From NCBI GenBank assembly GCA_964437365.1, contig CAYTGM010000023.1, forward strand, positions 25,614 through 89,613: 64,000 nucleotides of DNA, written 5' to 3'. The position numbers and the translations under genes were made by a program. This stretch comes from CAYTGM01 sp964437365. Lineage in GTDB: Bacteria; Sumerlaeota; Sumerlaeia; SLMS01. Position 1 is the first letter of the stretch, and the number at the start of each line of letters is the position of its first letter. Positions 25,674 through 34,572 of this stretch are shown one piece after another. A model generated the notes under the pieces. It did not search any database, had not been told where the DNA came from, and saw only the letters and a program-made list of their open reading frames with translations.

Positions 25674-27347
25674 CTACACGATGCGTCGATACTTCGACCG
25701 GCGATCTTCGAAGAGTTTTGATCCCAGCTCTTTCTCGCGCCACGCTTCGTACTCTTCGTAATTGCCTTCGTACCAGCGTACCATCCCGTCGCCCTCAAAG
25801 GCCAGGGTATGGGTGCATATACGGTTGAGGAAGAAACGATCGTGAGAGATCACCAGCACACATCCTGAGAAGTTCAAAATCGCTTCTTCAAGAAGGCGCA
25901 GCGTATTGACGTCGAGATCGTTCGTCGGCTCATCCAGCAGCAGGACGTTGCCACCTTCGCGGAGCAGCTTTGCAAGGTTGGCTCGGTTTCTTTCACCGCC
26001 CGAGAAATCTTTCACCGACTTCTGCTGGTCGGAACCCTTGAATCCAAATCGTGAAAGGTACTGACGAACGGGAATCATACGATTGCCGACTTGAATCTCG
26101 TCGTTCCCGCCACCGATTTCATCAACGATGGTCTGATCGCCTTCAAGAGAAGAACGTTCCTGATCCACATAACTCATCTTCACGGTTTTCCCGACAACCA
26201 CTTCCCCTGAATCTGGCTTCTCATCGCCAACGATCATCTTGAAGAGTGTTGTCTTACCGGCGCCGTTGGGTCCGATCACTCCGACAACACCCGCTTTCGG
26301 CAGGCTGAAGTCCAGATCTTTGATCAGCTCGACATCCTTATAGCCTTTGGTCACACCCTTGAACTCGATGACCTGATCGCCAAGGTGCTCAGCCGGAGCG
26401 ATTTGAATCACGGCCGAGTCTTTCTCGCTGGCCGTTTTCTCCTCGGCAACAAGTCGCTCGTACTCAGAGAGACGATTGCGCTGGAGCTCGTGACGGTCTG
26501 AATTGCTCATGCGGATCCACTTCAGCTCGCGGTCGAGAGCCTTCCGACGCGGCGTGTCTTTCTTTTCTTCTCCAGCGAGCTTTGCCAGCTTCTGCTCGAT
26601 CCAGGAGGAATAATTTCCTTCGAAAGGAATGCCTGCGCCGTGGTCCAGCTCGAGAATCCACTTGGTAATATTATCGAGAAAGTACCGGTCGTGAGTAACG
26701 ATGATCACGGTTCCCGGATAGTCGGCGAGCTGCTGCTCAAGCCAGTCAACGGTTACCGGGTCGAGGTGGTTGGTGGGCTCGTCGAGAAGCAGGAGGTCCG
26801 GCTTTTCCATGAGAGCTCGCGCAAGCGCCACACGACGCTTCTCTCCACCGGAAAGATTCTTCACTTCGCGGTCATCGGGAGGAAGAACCAGCGCTTCACT
26901 GGCCTGTGCGATGGTCTGATCCAGCTCCCACGCGTTCGCCGCATCCAGCTTATCCTGAAGCTCGGACATGCGGTTCATCAGCTTGTCCATGTCCTCGTCT
27001 GACATCTCTTCGCCCATTTTGGCGGTGATCTCATCGTACTCGGCGAGATCCTTCATGGTCTGACCAAACGCCAGCTCGAGGTTTTCTTTAACGGTCTTAT
27101 CTTCGTCCAGCTTAGGTTCCTGGGGAACATAGCCGCGGCGATACCCCTTTGAAAGGTCCGCCTGCCCCTGAAAATCGTCGTCTTTGCCTCCCATAATGCG
27201 CAGGACTGTCGACTTACCAGAACCGTTCTCGCCAACGATTCCAATCTTTGCACCTGGGAAAAAGCAGAGGTTGATGTTCTTCAAAACCTGCTTCTGCCCG
27301 TAATATTTATTCAAACCAAGCATGGTAAAGATATACTGTTCAGCCAT
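25674..27347 (-). CDS. ettA: Energy-dependent translational throttle protein (ABC-F)
   Basis: The 557-residue start at 27347 (MAEQYIFTMLGL) matches the family N-terminus; an open extension upstream is not family-like. Two ABC cassettes are complete: GENGSGKST with LSGGEKRR and LLLDEPTNHLD, then GPNGAGKTT with FSGGERNR and LLLDEPTNDLD. Between them lies the P-site tRNA interaction motif linker, and there are no membrane segments. It binds the 70S E-site and gates the first elongation step in response to ATP/ADP. Length equals that of E. coli EttA. It is divergent from the F420-ligase-like gene. Confidence 0.95.
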   Translation of the reverse strand: MAEQYIFTMLGLNKYYGQKQVLKNINLCFFPGAKIGIVGENGSGKSTVLRIMGGKDDDFQGQADLSKGYRRGYVPQEPKLDEDKTVKENLELAFGQTMKDLAEYDEITAKMGEEMSDEDMDKLMNRMSELQDKLDAANAWELDQTIAQASEALVLPPDDREVKNLSGGEKRRVALARALMEKPDLLLLDEPTNHLDPVTVDWLEQQLADYPGTVIIVTHDRYFLDNITKWILELDHGAGIPFEGNYSSWIEQKLAKLAGEEKKDTPRRKALDRELKWIRMSNSDRHELQRNRLSEYERLVAEEKTASEKDSAVIQIAPAEHLGDQVIEFKGVTKGYKDVELIKDLDFSLPKAGVVGVIGPNGAGKTTLFKMIVGDEKPDSGEVVVGKTVKMSYVDQERSSLEGDQTIVDEIGGGNDEIQVGNRMIPVRQYLSRFGFKGSDQQKSVKDFSGGERNRANLAKLLREGGNVLLLDEPTNDLDVNTLRLLEEAILNFSGCVLVISHDRFFLNRICTHTLAFEGDGMVRWYEGNYEEYEAWREKELGSKLFEDRRSKYRRIV

Positions 27348-27444
27348 TTTTAGATACCGATCTCCTGAGAGGACATGTGATGGGCAGACCTTGTGAGAGA
27401 GCCCCGGCCGACGCAAAGGATAAAAATAGTGGATCCACACCAGA

Positions 27445-27503
27445 TGACGGACGTCTGTCCGACGTCTTATCTACGTCTTACCTACGACTCGAGACGTCCG
27501 TCA
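27445..27503. repeat. Long inverted repeat between divergent genes
   Basis: TGACGGACGTCT (27445-27456) and its exact reverse complement AGACGTCCGTCA (27492-27503) enclose 35 nt containing further ACGTCTTA repeats at 27462 and 27473. It lies 98 nt upstream of ettA's start and 111 nt before the F420-ligase-like gene, so it could be a regulator site or a transcript structure for either. Confidence 0.6.
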
Positions 27504-27614
27504 GATGTCGACATGATATCGGGATGAGGTCGAACACCCGGTGAGAAGCATCTTGACGTTGTTTCACCTCATCATCATTCATGGGCAAAACTACCCTATA
27601 CAGGTAAACCCGTT

Positions 27615-28349
27615 ATGAGTACCGCTGCTCCCGCTGAACTGATCCCCAACGTTTCCAATTCCCTTAAGGCGAACCCCAATCGCCGACTCGATATTACCGT
27701 AGATTCGAAAGTCTATCTCCGAGTTCCCATCAAGACTGATATTCTGACGCCAGAATCTGATCTAATCGAAGCCATCCGCGAGTTCGCCGTTCCGCATGCA
27801 TCTTCTGGTGATGTACTTTTCATCAGCGAGAAGGCTGTTGCCGTGACTCAAGGTCGTGCCATTCCAGAAGACCAGCTGAAGATCGGACTCACCGCAAAGA
27901 TTCTCTGGAGATGTGTTGCAAACGTCCCCTACGGAATCGGCCTGAGACGTCCATCATCTATGCAATGTGCGGTGAACGAATGTGGTGCACCTCGTATCTG
28001 GGTGGCAGCGATTATCGGAGCTCTCGGAAAACTGGTCGGACGTAAAGGCGACTTCTATCGCGTCGCTGGACCTCAGGCAGCAACCATCGACGCCGCAACC
28101 ACTTCTCCGTTGCAGCCCGACTGCGTTATTCTGGGTCCCAAGGACCCCGATAAGGTCGCGAAAGATGTCTATGCACAAACAGGACTCCCATGCGCGATTG
28201 TCGATGTGAACGATGTCGGCGGATCATGGGTTCTTGGATCCAGCGGTGGCTTCGAAAAGAGTGTTGTCGAAAAAGCCCTTAAAGATAATCCGCTCGGCCA
28301 GGGCACTGAGTGTACACCGATGGGTCTCCTCAGAAAACAGAAGGCCTGA
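27615..28349 (+). CDS. Coenzyme F420-0:L-glutamate ligase-like protein (orphan)
   Basis: The 244-residue protein resembles the CofE/FbiB ligase domain (PF01996): RVPIKTDILTPESDLIEAI at the N-terminus, GDVLFISEKAVAVTQGRAI, and the distal DVNDVGGSWVLGS segment. In F420 synthesis this enzyme adds gamma-glutamates to the cofactor. No cofC, cofD, cofG or cofH homologue is in the window, so its use in F420 synthesis is unproven; family members without other F420 genes are known and may act on another acid. It is preceded by AGGTAAAC. A strong hairpin follows the gene at 28385. Confidence 0.8.
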   Translation: MSTAAPAELIPNVSNSLKANPNRRLDITVDSKVYLRVPIKTDILTPESDLIEAIREFAVPHASSGDVLFISEKAVAVTQGRAIPEDQLKIGLTAKILWRCVANVPYGIGLRRPSSMQCAVNECGAPRIWVAAIIGALGKLVGRKGDFYRVAGPQAATIDAATTSPLQPDCVILGPKDPDKVAKDVYAQTGLPCAIVDVNDVGGSWVLGSSGGFEKSVVEKALKDNPLGQGTECTPMGLLRKQKA

Positions 28350-28384
28350 TTTCAAAGCACAAAGAGATAGAGTATATACAGAAA

Positions 28385-28419
28385 TGGTTCTCGCCTCGTG
28401 GAAGTTGAGGCGAGAACCA
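28385..28419 (+). terminator. Perfect 13-bp stem hairpin after the F420-ligase-like gene
   Basis: TGGTTCTCGCCTC (28385-28397) pairs perfectly with GAGGCGAGAACCA (28407-28419) around a 9-nt loop. No U-tract follows, so the function may be 3'-end stabilisation rather than intrinsic termination. Confidence 0.6.
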
Positions 28420-28638
28420 CTTGAATAGGACCATGCCATCTTCACATGGGTAGAGAGATGAAGATGGCCGGGTGAGGTCGCCCCCTCCCGCACGTCTGGG
28501 AATTAGACAACCCAACTTTGCAGACGGTTCCCGAGGTGTGGAAAGATTTTGAAATAAAAATATTTCTGCAAATTGGAACAAACTGAATCCTGTGATCGTC
28601 AGTTTTATGCAACACGATTCGACAGGAGCAGACTTATC

Positions 28639-30687
28639 ATGATCAGCAAGAGCAGGAAAGTTTCGGCTTTACTCATGATCCCCGTTACAGCGGCGGGTCT
28701 CATTGTTTTCGCAAACAAACCTGGTTCAACAAGTAGCCAAACTACCAACACGTATTTCGTCAAAAACGATGATGGTGGCACCTCGGGAGCTACGAAGATA
28801 GCCACAGTTTTCAGGGAATTTGAAAGTAATGGAGAAACAAGCGGTACAACTCCCACTTTGGAATTACGGGGGGTGTATGACTTTTCTGGAATCGCAGCGG
28901 TTGAGTCAGAGACGGACCTCTTGAACAACTGGGACGTCGATTTTGATGGTGACTTGCCGACTGTGATTATCACTGACCGAGTGACAGGTACTGAGGCAAG
29001 GCGACAAAGATTGCGCGAGCATGAGGAAGGGCTTCCTCAAATGATCGACGCCCGGAGCTTCACAATAAATGGACCCCTCACTAATAAGCAAATTGATACT
29101 TCAAATCTATACTTCTATCAGAGTGCCGTTGGTTTGACATCTTCTGACGTTCCACAAGATAATACAGCTTTCTATTCAAGAGGAGACGTCTGGCGCATCA
29201 AGAATGGCGACCCTAACGCACCGGGAATTTGGGTCACGCCGAATACGGTTAGTGACTATAATACAGAGAAATATACACCGATTGAAGAAAACGGATTCCT
29301 GCTCTCCGAAACATCACCACTCTCCACGTTTTCCATCGATGTTGATACAGCCTCCTACAGTAATGTCCGCCAATATCTCGAAGGAGGTATGGTTCCTCCC
29401 AAAGACGCTGTTCGCGTTGAAGAGCTCATTAATTACTTCAAATATGATTACCCAGAGCCCACCGGCGAACACCCGATCTCTGTTAGCACAGAAGTTTCAT
29501 CATGTCCCTGGGATGTTGATCATCGGCTGGTTCGTATTGGTGTTAAAGGAAAGACTGTTGAAGTTACTGATCGTCCTCCTTCCAATCTTGTCTTTCTCAT
29601 TGATGTTTCCGGTTCCATGAACGGAGGAAATAAGATAGAGTTGGTTCAATCTTCGCTGAAAAAACTCGCACGGGAAATGAACAGTCAGGATCGAATCTCT
29701 ATCGTTGTCTATGCAGGCGCGGCGGGAATGGTTCTTCCACCAACTTCAGGGGCAAACACGGCTGCAATTCAAACTGCCATCGATAACCTGAAAGCAGGTG
29801 GAAGTACTAACGGTGGAGAAGGGATTCAGCTAGCCTATAAGGTTGCCAAAGAGAACTTTATCAAAGACGGCATTAATCGAGTCATGCTGGCCACCGATGG
29901 AGATTTCAATGTTGGGACAACCAATACTGGTGAACTCACAGAACTTGTTGCTGAAAAAGCAAAGGATGATATATACTTAACGGTCCTCGGGTTTGGAAGA
30001 GGAAATCTCAATGATGCCCTGATGGAAGAAATTTCCAACAAAGGGAACGGAAACTATGCCTACATCGACCAAGTGAAAGAGGCGGACAAGGTTCTACTCG
30101 AGCAGATGTCTGGAACTCTTCTCACAATCGCTAAAGACGTCAAGATTCAGGTCGAGTTTAATCCGACTGAGGTTCAAGCCTATCGCTTGATTGGCTATGA
30201 AAATCGCCTGATGGCAGCAGAAGATTTCAATGACGACACAAAAGACGCAGGCGAGATGGGGTCAGGTCATACGGTCACCGCGCTATACGAGGTGATCCCT
30301 TTCGGCGTTCAGTTAAAAGGGGAGGACTTGAACGTTGCTCCTCTCAAATATCAAGAAACAACAACGGTTAATTCGAACGAGATGCTGACGGTTAAAGTGC
30401 GCTACAAGAATCCCAAGGAAGATGTTTCGAAATTGCTGGAACAACCTCTGATTGATAAGAAGAAAAGTTTGGAAGCGGCCACTGATGACTTCATACTCGC
30501 TGCATGTGCCGCGTCTTATGGAATGATGCTGAGGGATTCTACGCATAAAGGCGTGGTAACACCTGAGATCCTGCGGGATTTAGCCAGTATATCTCTTGAG
30601 AAAAGTGCTGATCCTTATAAAACAGAATTTCTTTCCTTGATCTCCAAGGCAAATGAAGTGATGAATGATTCAACAGTAACAAAGTAA
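28639..30687 (+). CDS. YfbK-type von Willebrand factor A domain protein
   Basis: The ATG at 28639 after AGGAG is preferred over the TTG at 28573. The 682-residue protein begins with a hydrophobic segment (KVSALLMIPVTAAGLIVFAN) likely to be a signal or anchor. An N-terminal extension of about 170 residues is not recognised; then comes the vWF_A-like N-domain (SYSNVRQYL to LINYFKYDYPEP), a VWA domain with a MIDAS (DVSGSM), and the YfbK-specific C-terminal DUF3520 region (FNPTEVQAYRLIGYENR). Such proteins are periplasmic or membrane-bound scaffolds of unknown partner. It is followed by an intrinsic terminator. Confidence 0.88.
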   Translation: MISKSRKVSALLMIPVTAAGLIVFANKPGSTSSQTTNTYFVKNDDGGTSGATKIATVFREFESNGETSGTTPTLELRGVYDFSGIAAVESETDLLNNWDVDFDGDLPTVIITDRVTGTEARRQRLREHEEGLPQMIDARSFTINGPLTNKQIDTSNLYFYQSAVGLTSSDVPQDNTAFYSRGDVWRIKNGDPNAPGIWVTPNTVSDYNTEKYTPIEENGFLLSETSPLSTFSIDVDTASYSNVRQYLEGGMVPPKDAVRVEELINYFKYDYPEPTGEHPISVSTEVSSCPWDVDHRLVRIGVKGKTVEVTDRPPSNLVFLIDVSGSMNGGNKIELVQSSLKKLAREMNSQDRISIVVYAGAAGMVLPPTSGANTAAIQTAIDNLKAGGSTNGGEGIQLAYKVAKENFIKDGINRVMLATDGDFNVGTTNTGELTELVAEKAKDDIYLTVLGFGRGNLNDALMEEISNKGNGNYAYIDQVKEADKVLLEQMSGTLLTIAKDVKIQVEFNPTEVQAYRLIGYENRLMAAEDFNDDTKDAGEMGSGHTVTALYEVIPFGVQLKGEDLNVAPLKYQETTTVNSNEMLTVKVRYKNPKEDVSKLLEQPLIDKKKSLEAATDDFILAACAASYGMMLRDSTHKGVVTPEILRDLASISLEKSADPYKTEFLSLISKANEVMNDSTVTK

Positions 30688-30719
30688 TATCCTTCTTGCC
30701 AAAACGTCTTTCTCTCTCA

Positions 30720-30762
30720 AAAGAGGCGCCTTCCAAATGCTCGGGCGTCTCTTTGCCTTTTT
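30720..30762 (+). terminator. Intrinsic terminator after the vWA gene
   Basis: AAAGAGGCGCC (30720-30730) pairs with GGCGTCTCTTT (30744-30754) through 11 base pairs, one of them G-U, and is followed by GCCTTTTT. This is a standard Rho-independent terminator. Confidence 0.8.
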
Positions 30763-30852
30763 AAGGCTCTCTCTTCCCGGTGACACAAGGAACTTGCACT
30801 GCACGGGGGGACTGTGGACAACTTCACAGCATCAACTTCGGAGCTTTTTCTG

Positions 30853-32601
30853 ATGCGCCATTTTATCATTATTTTCAGTATTCTTCTTCTCGGTACCGCA
30901 AACCGTATTACAGCAACTGATGTGGCCGGACCACTCTTCAAGAGAATTCCGTCAAGAATGGTGGCTGAAGAGAGTGTGAGAGTGGCAGTCGATTCTCCTG
31001 CGAAGGTTGATCGCCAGTCTCCCAACTACCTGATCTTCTATGCGCTTCCTAATGGCAATACCATCGAGCAGACCTTTGGTGCACGCCGAGACCCTGGCGT
31101 TCCGTGGAGGTTCGACATACAACACATTGGTGCCCAAACGTCTTTTCTTCGAGAAACAAATCCGGATGCGAACATCTATACCGTTTATCTTGAGGCAAAA
31201 GGCCTGAGCTGGCCTTCATGGAGAAGGACTCAGGAAAACGCCAATGAAAGAATCGTCCAATTGGTTCAATCACTCAAGGATGAGGTGCTTGGAGATCATA
31301 ATGGGGAACTCTATCTCGCGTCTCACAGCGGAGGAGGAAGCTTCCTTTCTGGTTACATCGAAGGTAGCGACTCTATCGATTCTTCTATTCATCGGTTTGT
31401 CTATCTCGACAGCAACTACAGTTTCGATGAAGAAAAGCACAAAGAAAAGCTCTTAGAATGGATGCTTATCGATGACAGTCATCAGGTTGTCGTTTTCGCT
31501 TATGATGATCGCTATGTTGAGCTCAACGGAAAACGAATCGTGTCGAATACGGGAGGGACTCTGAGAGCCTGCCATCGGATGATTAGTGCCTTTGAGGATG
31601 AAGTTGCTTTTGAGAAATTGGAACAGGATTCACTCACGATAGCAGAGTCGCCCCAGATGAATCTTTTTCTTCATGATAACCCGGAGCAAAAGATCCTTCA
31701 CACAACCATGGTGGGGGAGTGGAATGGCTTTATCCATGGTGTTACTCTGAATGGCCCCCTTGATGGACTTGAGGAAGGATATCCCTGCGACCGCGTCTAT
31801 ATGGACTATGTACTGCCTGCAGGACTGGATATGCCTGATGAGGATCCTGTCAGCGAGCTCCCCCCTCGACCAGAAGATGCCCTTTCTGGCTCAAAATTCA
31901 TCGAGAAGGTTCAGGACTATCCACCTGATGAACGAGAAGCTGCGGTTCTTGAGGAAATGATGAAGGGTAACATCCCTGACTTTCTGAGAAACTTCAAAGA
32001 GATCACCGTTGAAGGCAAGACTCTGGAAGGGGTTTATCACTCTTTAACCTTCTATACAATGCCTGATTATCTCTCCATCGGATCTGATGAAGACTTTGCA
32101 CGAATGCCCATGATGCCTCACACGGCACAAGAGTTCATGGATGCTCACGGCCTGGTTTTCCCAACAGTCAAGATCGTTGAAGAGGTGACAAAGAATGCTG
32201 AGCAACGTATCGAACCATATCCTCTTACGATTGCGCGTGAAGCTACGAGTACCTTCTACTATCATCATCGATTCATAGAAATGCAGCTTGGAGAGAATCC
32301 GAGGCGAGTACTCACTTCTGGCTTAAAGAAGGATGTTGTAATCTCTAATCGTGTATACGAACGCGATAATCGCGTTGCGATCTATGGGTGGCACTATACG
32401 AACGAAAAGCCGATCCAGCCGCTCACCACAGTTCATCACGCAGGATATGTGGATTATAGCCATGGTATTCGTCCGATCAAGCGCGAGATGCTTGTGGATG
32501 GAAAACCGATGATGTTCGAGGATATACTTGCCGATCCTCATCTTTCAGAACTGATTACGGATGAAGGTGCCAGCAGATACTGGCGCTATCCTGAAAAATG
32601 A
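30853..32601 (+). CDS. Secreted two-domain protein, lipase-like N-terminus with a DUF-type C-terminus
   Basis: Start chosen at ATG 30853 (GGAG about 10 nt upstream; 582 residues), giving a signal peptide ending near GTANRITA. The N-terminal half has a strand-rich core with ELYLASHSGGGSFLSGYIEG, a SHSGGG nucleophile-elbow-like motif of alpha/beta hydrolases. The C-terminal half has SIGSDEDFARMPMMPHTAQ, FPTVKIVEEV and HHAGYVDYSHGIRPIK, a pattern of secreted proteins of unknown function found in several bacterial groups. Neither domain has a proven substrate. It converges on the lamin-tail gene 5 nt later. Confidence 0.7.
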   Translation: MRHFIIIFSILLLGTANRITATDVAGPLFKRIPSRMVAEESVRVAVDSPAKVDRQSPNYLIFYALPNGNTIEQTFGARRDPGVPWRFDIQHIGAQTSFLRETNPDANIYTVYLEAKGLSWPSWRRTQENANERIVQLVQSLKDEVLGDHNGELYLASHSGGGSFLSGYIEGSDSIDSSIHRFVYLDSNYSFDEEKHKEKLLEWMLIDDSHQVVVFAYDDRYVELNGKRIVSNTGGTLRACHRMISAFEDEVAFEKLEQDSLTIAESPQMNLFLHDNPEQKILHTTMVGEWNGFIHGVTLNGPLDGLEEGYPCDRVYMDYVLPAGLDMPDEDPVSELPPRPEDALSGSKFIEKVQDYPPDEREAAVLEEMMKGNIPDFLRNFKEITVEGKTLEGVYHSLTFYTMPDYLSIGSDEDFARMPMMPHTAQEFMDAHGLVFPTVKIVEEVTKNAEQRIEPYPLTIAREATSTFYYHHRFIEMQLGENPRRVLTSGLKKDVVISNRVYERDNRVAIYGWHYTNEKPIQPLTTVHHAGYVDYSHGIRPIKREMLVDGKPMMFEDILADPHLSELITDEGASRYWRYPEK

Positions 32602-32606
32602 AGTCG

Positions 32607-34460
32607 TTACTCAACGACAAACCGATCAAGCTCCACAGGAAGTGCTTCTAATGCATCGAGGGCCAGATCCAGCGCATCCAGGATATGCTGGGGTTCTTCT
32701 CGCACATCCGGGTCCTGTTCAATGTGGATGAACCGTCCCGTGGATGAAGCAGCAGCTGTGTCACAGACATCGGCTTCAGCAATTCCGTTTGTATAGCGCC
32801 CTTGGAGGTTGGTTGTCGCACCAAGTACAAATGCATCATCCCCATAAACTGCGGCGGTCGTTGTATCTCCTCCCATACCGTCATCTGCTGAGAATGCCTG
32901 ATCGTCTATCTCTGTCCGCCAAAGTTGCGTGAAGTCCTCGACTCCGGGGGACGCATTATAACCATTGGACACAATCACGTCATCCGTTAGGGAATCGTAT
33001 GGGGCAACTCCGGGACAACAAAATCCATGATACTGTATAGCCATGAAATCGGTCAGGTTGTCATTCAGGTAGAGGTGCGTCTGATGAAAGAAGTTATCGG
33101 GGTGGTGAGCGACATCGCTGATTCGATAGCTGTCACCTCCCGAAAATGTTCCGTCACAGGACGAGTCTGTCAGGTGATTGTTCCGATGAGTGCCTGCAAT
33201 CATGGTGACACGAGGAAGAACCTGCTGAACAGTCATGGCTCCCTGATCCAACGTGTTTGAATCGAATCGCGGATGAGGCACTTGAATGGTGAGGTATTCT
33301 CGTCCGTCAAGGCCCTCATAGAAGATATAGACACCCATCCCCGTGAAGCCAGCTTCTCCTGGAGCAACTCTTTCACGAAGAATGTAGAAAGTTTTTCCGG
33401 TTACAGTATCCAGAAACTCAATCACCTCATACCCAAGTGCCGTAGCATCATCGAATGTTTCTTCCCACTGTCCTGCCATGGCTTTGACCAGCAGTGCCTC
33501 CCACGCCGTTAAATCTCCTCCGCTTGGAGTCACAAAATCTGCCGGGTTTTGATCCGCATCACGAGCAATACGTCGGTCAGGAAAGTTAGACTGATCGATA
33601 CTTGAAAGCCATTCTGCGATGTCGTCTGTATAGCGGATCGGGCGGAAGCCATCGAGAGTTGTTACATCATCCGAAGGGTTTCCCAGGGAAACACGATAGT
33701 TCGGAACAGCCTCAAAATTGGAAGGACCGTCCGGAGAACCCACACTGAAGGTTTCTCCTGTACTGATGCGACGGATGCTCCCGTTTCCGTAAGTACTTGG
33801 ATTGTCATAATCGGTAAAGTCTACGGTATTGCTTCGATAGGTCGCCGTGTCTATAATACTGTCGGGAGCATCCCAGGCAGCATTTCCCTGAGCTCCCACG
33901 TAGGCTGCTGTAGGGGGAGTCAATGCCTGAAGGTCTTCATAGGTGTCCGTTGTGTTTGATGGGACTCCATCGGTAATCGACCATGCAACAAAGTCGATGG
34001 CGTTGTCGCTGTCGTCGATCAGCAAGAGCTGCTCGAAGTCATCCGCAAGAAATGACGATGCTGGAGTAGCAAGTGGCGCGTATATCTTAAGGCCATAGTT
34101 TGTATCTATATAGGAAGCAATACTGGAACCACTGTCAGAGAATACGATGACAGCATAGTCTCCAGGCTGAAGTGAGGGCAGGCTGAGCGAAACAGGAGCG
34201 AATGTGCCTTCCGTCGAAAGATCTGACTCCACCGAAGCAGGATCTAAATCTGTCAACACCCAGTCCGTCAGATCTACCGCCGAAACACCTGAGTTGTATA
34301 GCTCAACTGTATCACCTCTTATTTCGGATGTTGTCACTCCTGGTAAAACTTCTGTTATAAGAATGTCTGCATAGAGAGCTGGTGCTGATAAAAGTGAAGA
34401 GAAGAGTAAGGTTGATTGTAAAGATCGGTTGCATATGAACCGTATGTTTTTTGAGAACAT
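32607..34460 (-). CDS. Secreted lamin-tail-domain protein
   Basis: The start is placed at ATG 34460; the codon before it, TTG 34463, is also possible, with GGAAG behind it. The 617-residue product has a signal peptide ending near ALYA and then a lamin-tail domain (about 32-150): ILITEVLPGV, VELYNSGVSAVDLTDWVLTD. The LTD is an immunoglobulin-like fold commonly seen on secreted bacterial enzymes and adhesins. The remaining 450 residues, rich in Asp, Thr and Ser, have no recognised family but include a C-terminal acidic segment before a strand-like end. It converges on the gene at 30853. Confidence 0.85.
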   Translation of the reverse strand: MFSKNIRFICNRSLQSTLLFSSLLSAPALYADILITEVLPGVTTSEIRGDTVELYNSGVSAVDLTDWVLTDLDPASVESDLSTEGTFAPVSLSLPSLQPGDYAVIVFSDSGSSIASYIDTNYGLKIYAPLATPASSFLADDFEQLLLIDDSDNAIDFVAWSITDGVPSNTTDTYEDLQALTPPTAAYVGAQGNAAWDAPDSIIDTATYRSNTVDFTDYDNPSTYGNGSIRRISTGETFSVGSPDGPSNFEAVPNYRVSLGNPSDDVTTLDGFRPIRYTDDIAEWLSSIDQSNFPDRRIARDADQNPADFVTPSGGDLTAWEALLVKAMAGQWEETFDDATALGYEVIEFLDTVTGKTFYILRERVAPGEAGFTGMGVYIFYEGLDGREYLTIQVPHPRFDSNTLDQGAMTVQQVLPRVTMIAGTHRNNHLTDSSCDGTFSGGDSYRISDVAHHPDNFFHQTHLYLNDNLTDFMAIQYHGFCCPGVAPYDSLTDDVIVSNGYNASPGVEDFTQLWRTEIDDQAFSADDGMGGDTTTAAVYGDDAFVLGATTNLQGRYTNGIAEADVCDTAAASSTGRFIHIEQDPDVREEPQHILDALDLALDALEALPVELDRFVVE

Positions 34461-34572
34461 CAATGTTCTTCCGATAGAGGTGGGATCGCCGTGCCCATAA
34501 CAGGATAGAGCAGTTCAATAAAACTGTCGCCTTTAAAGTGAGTGTTTTTTCAAAGACTGAGTGATGGAAGCC

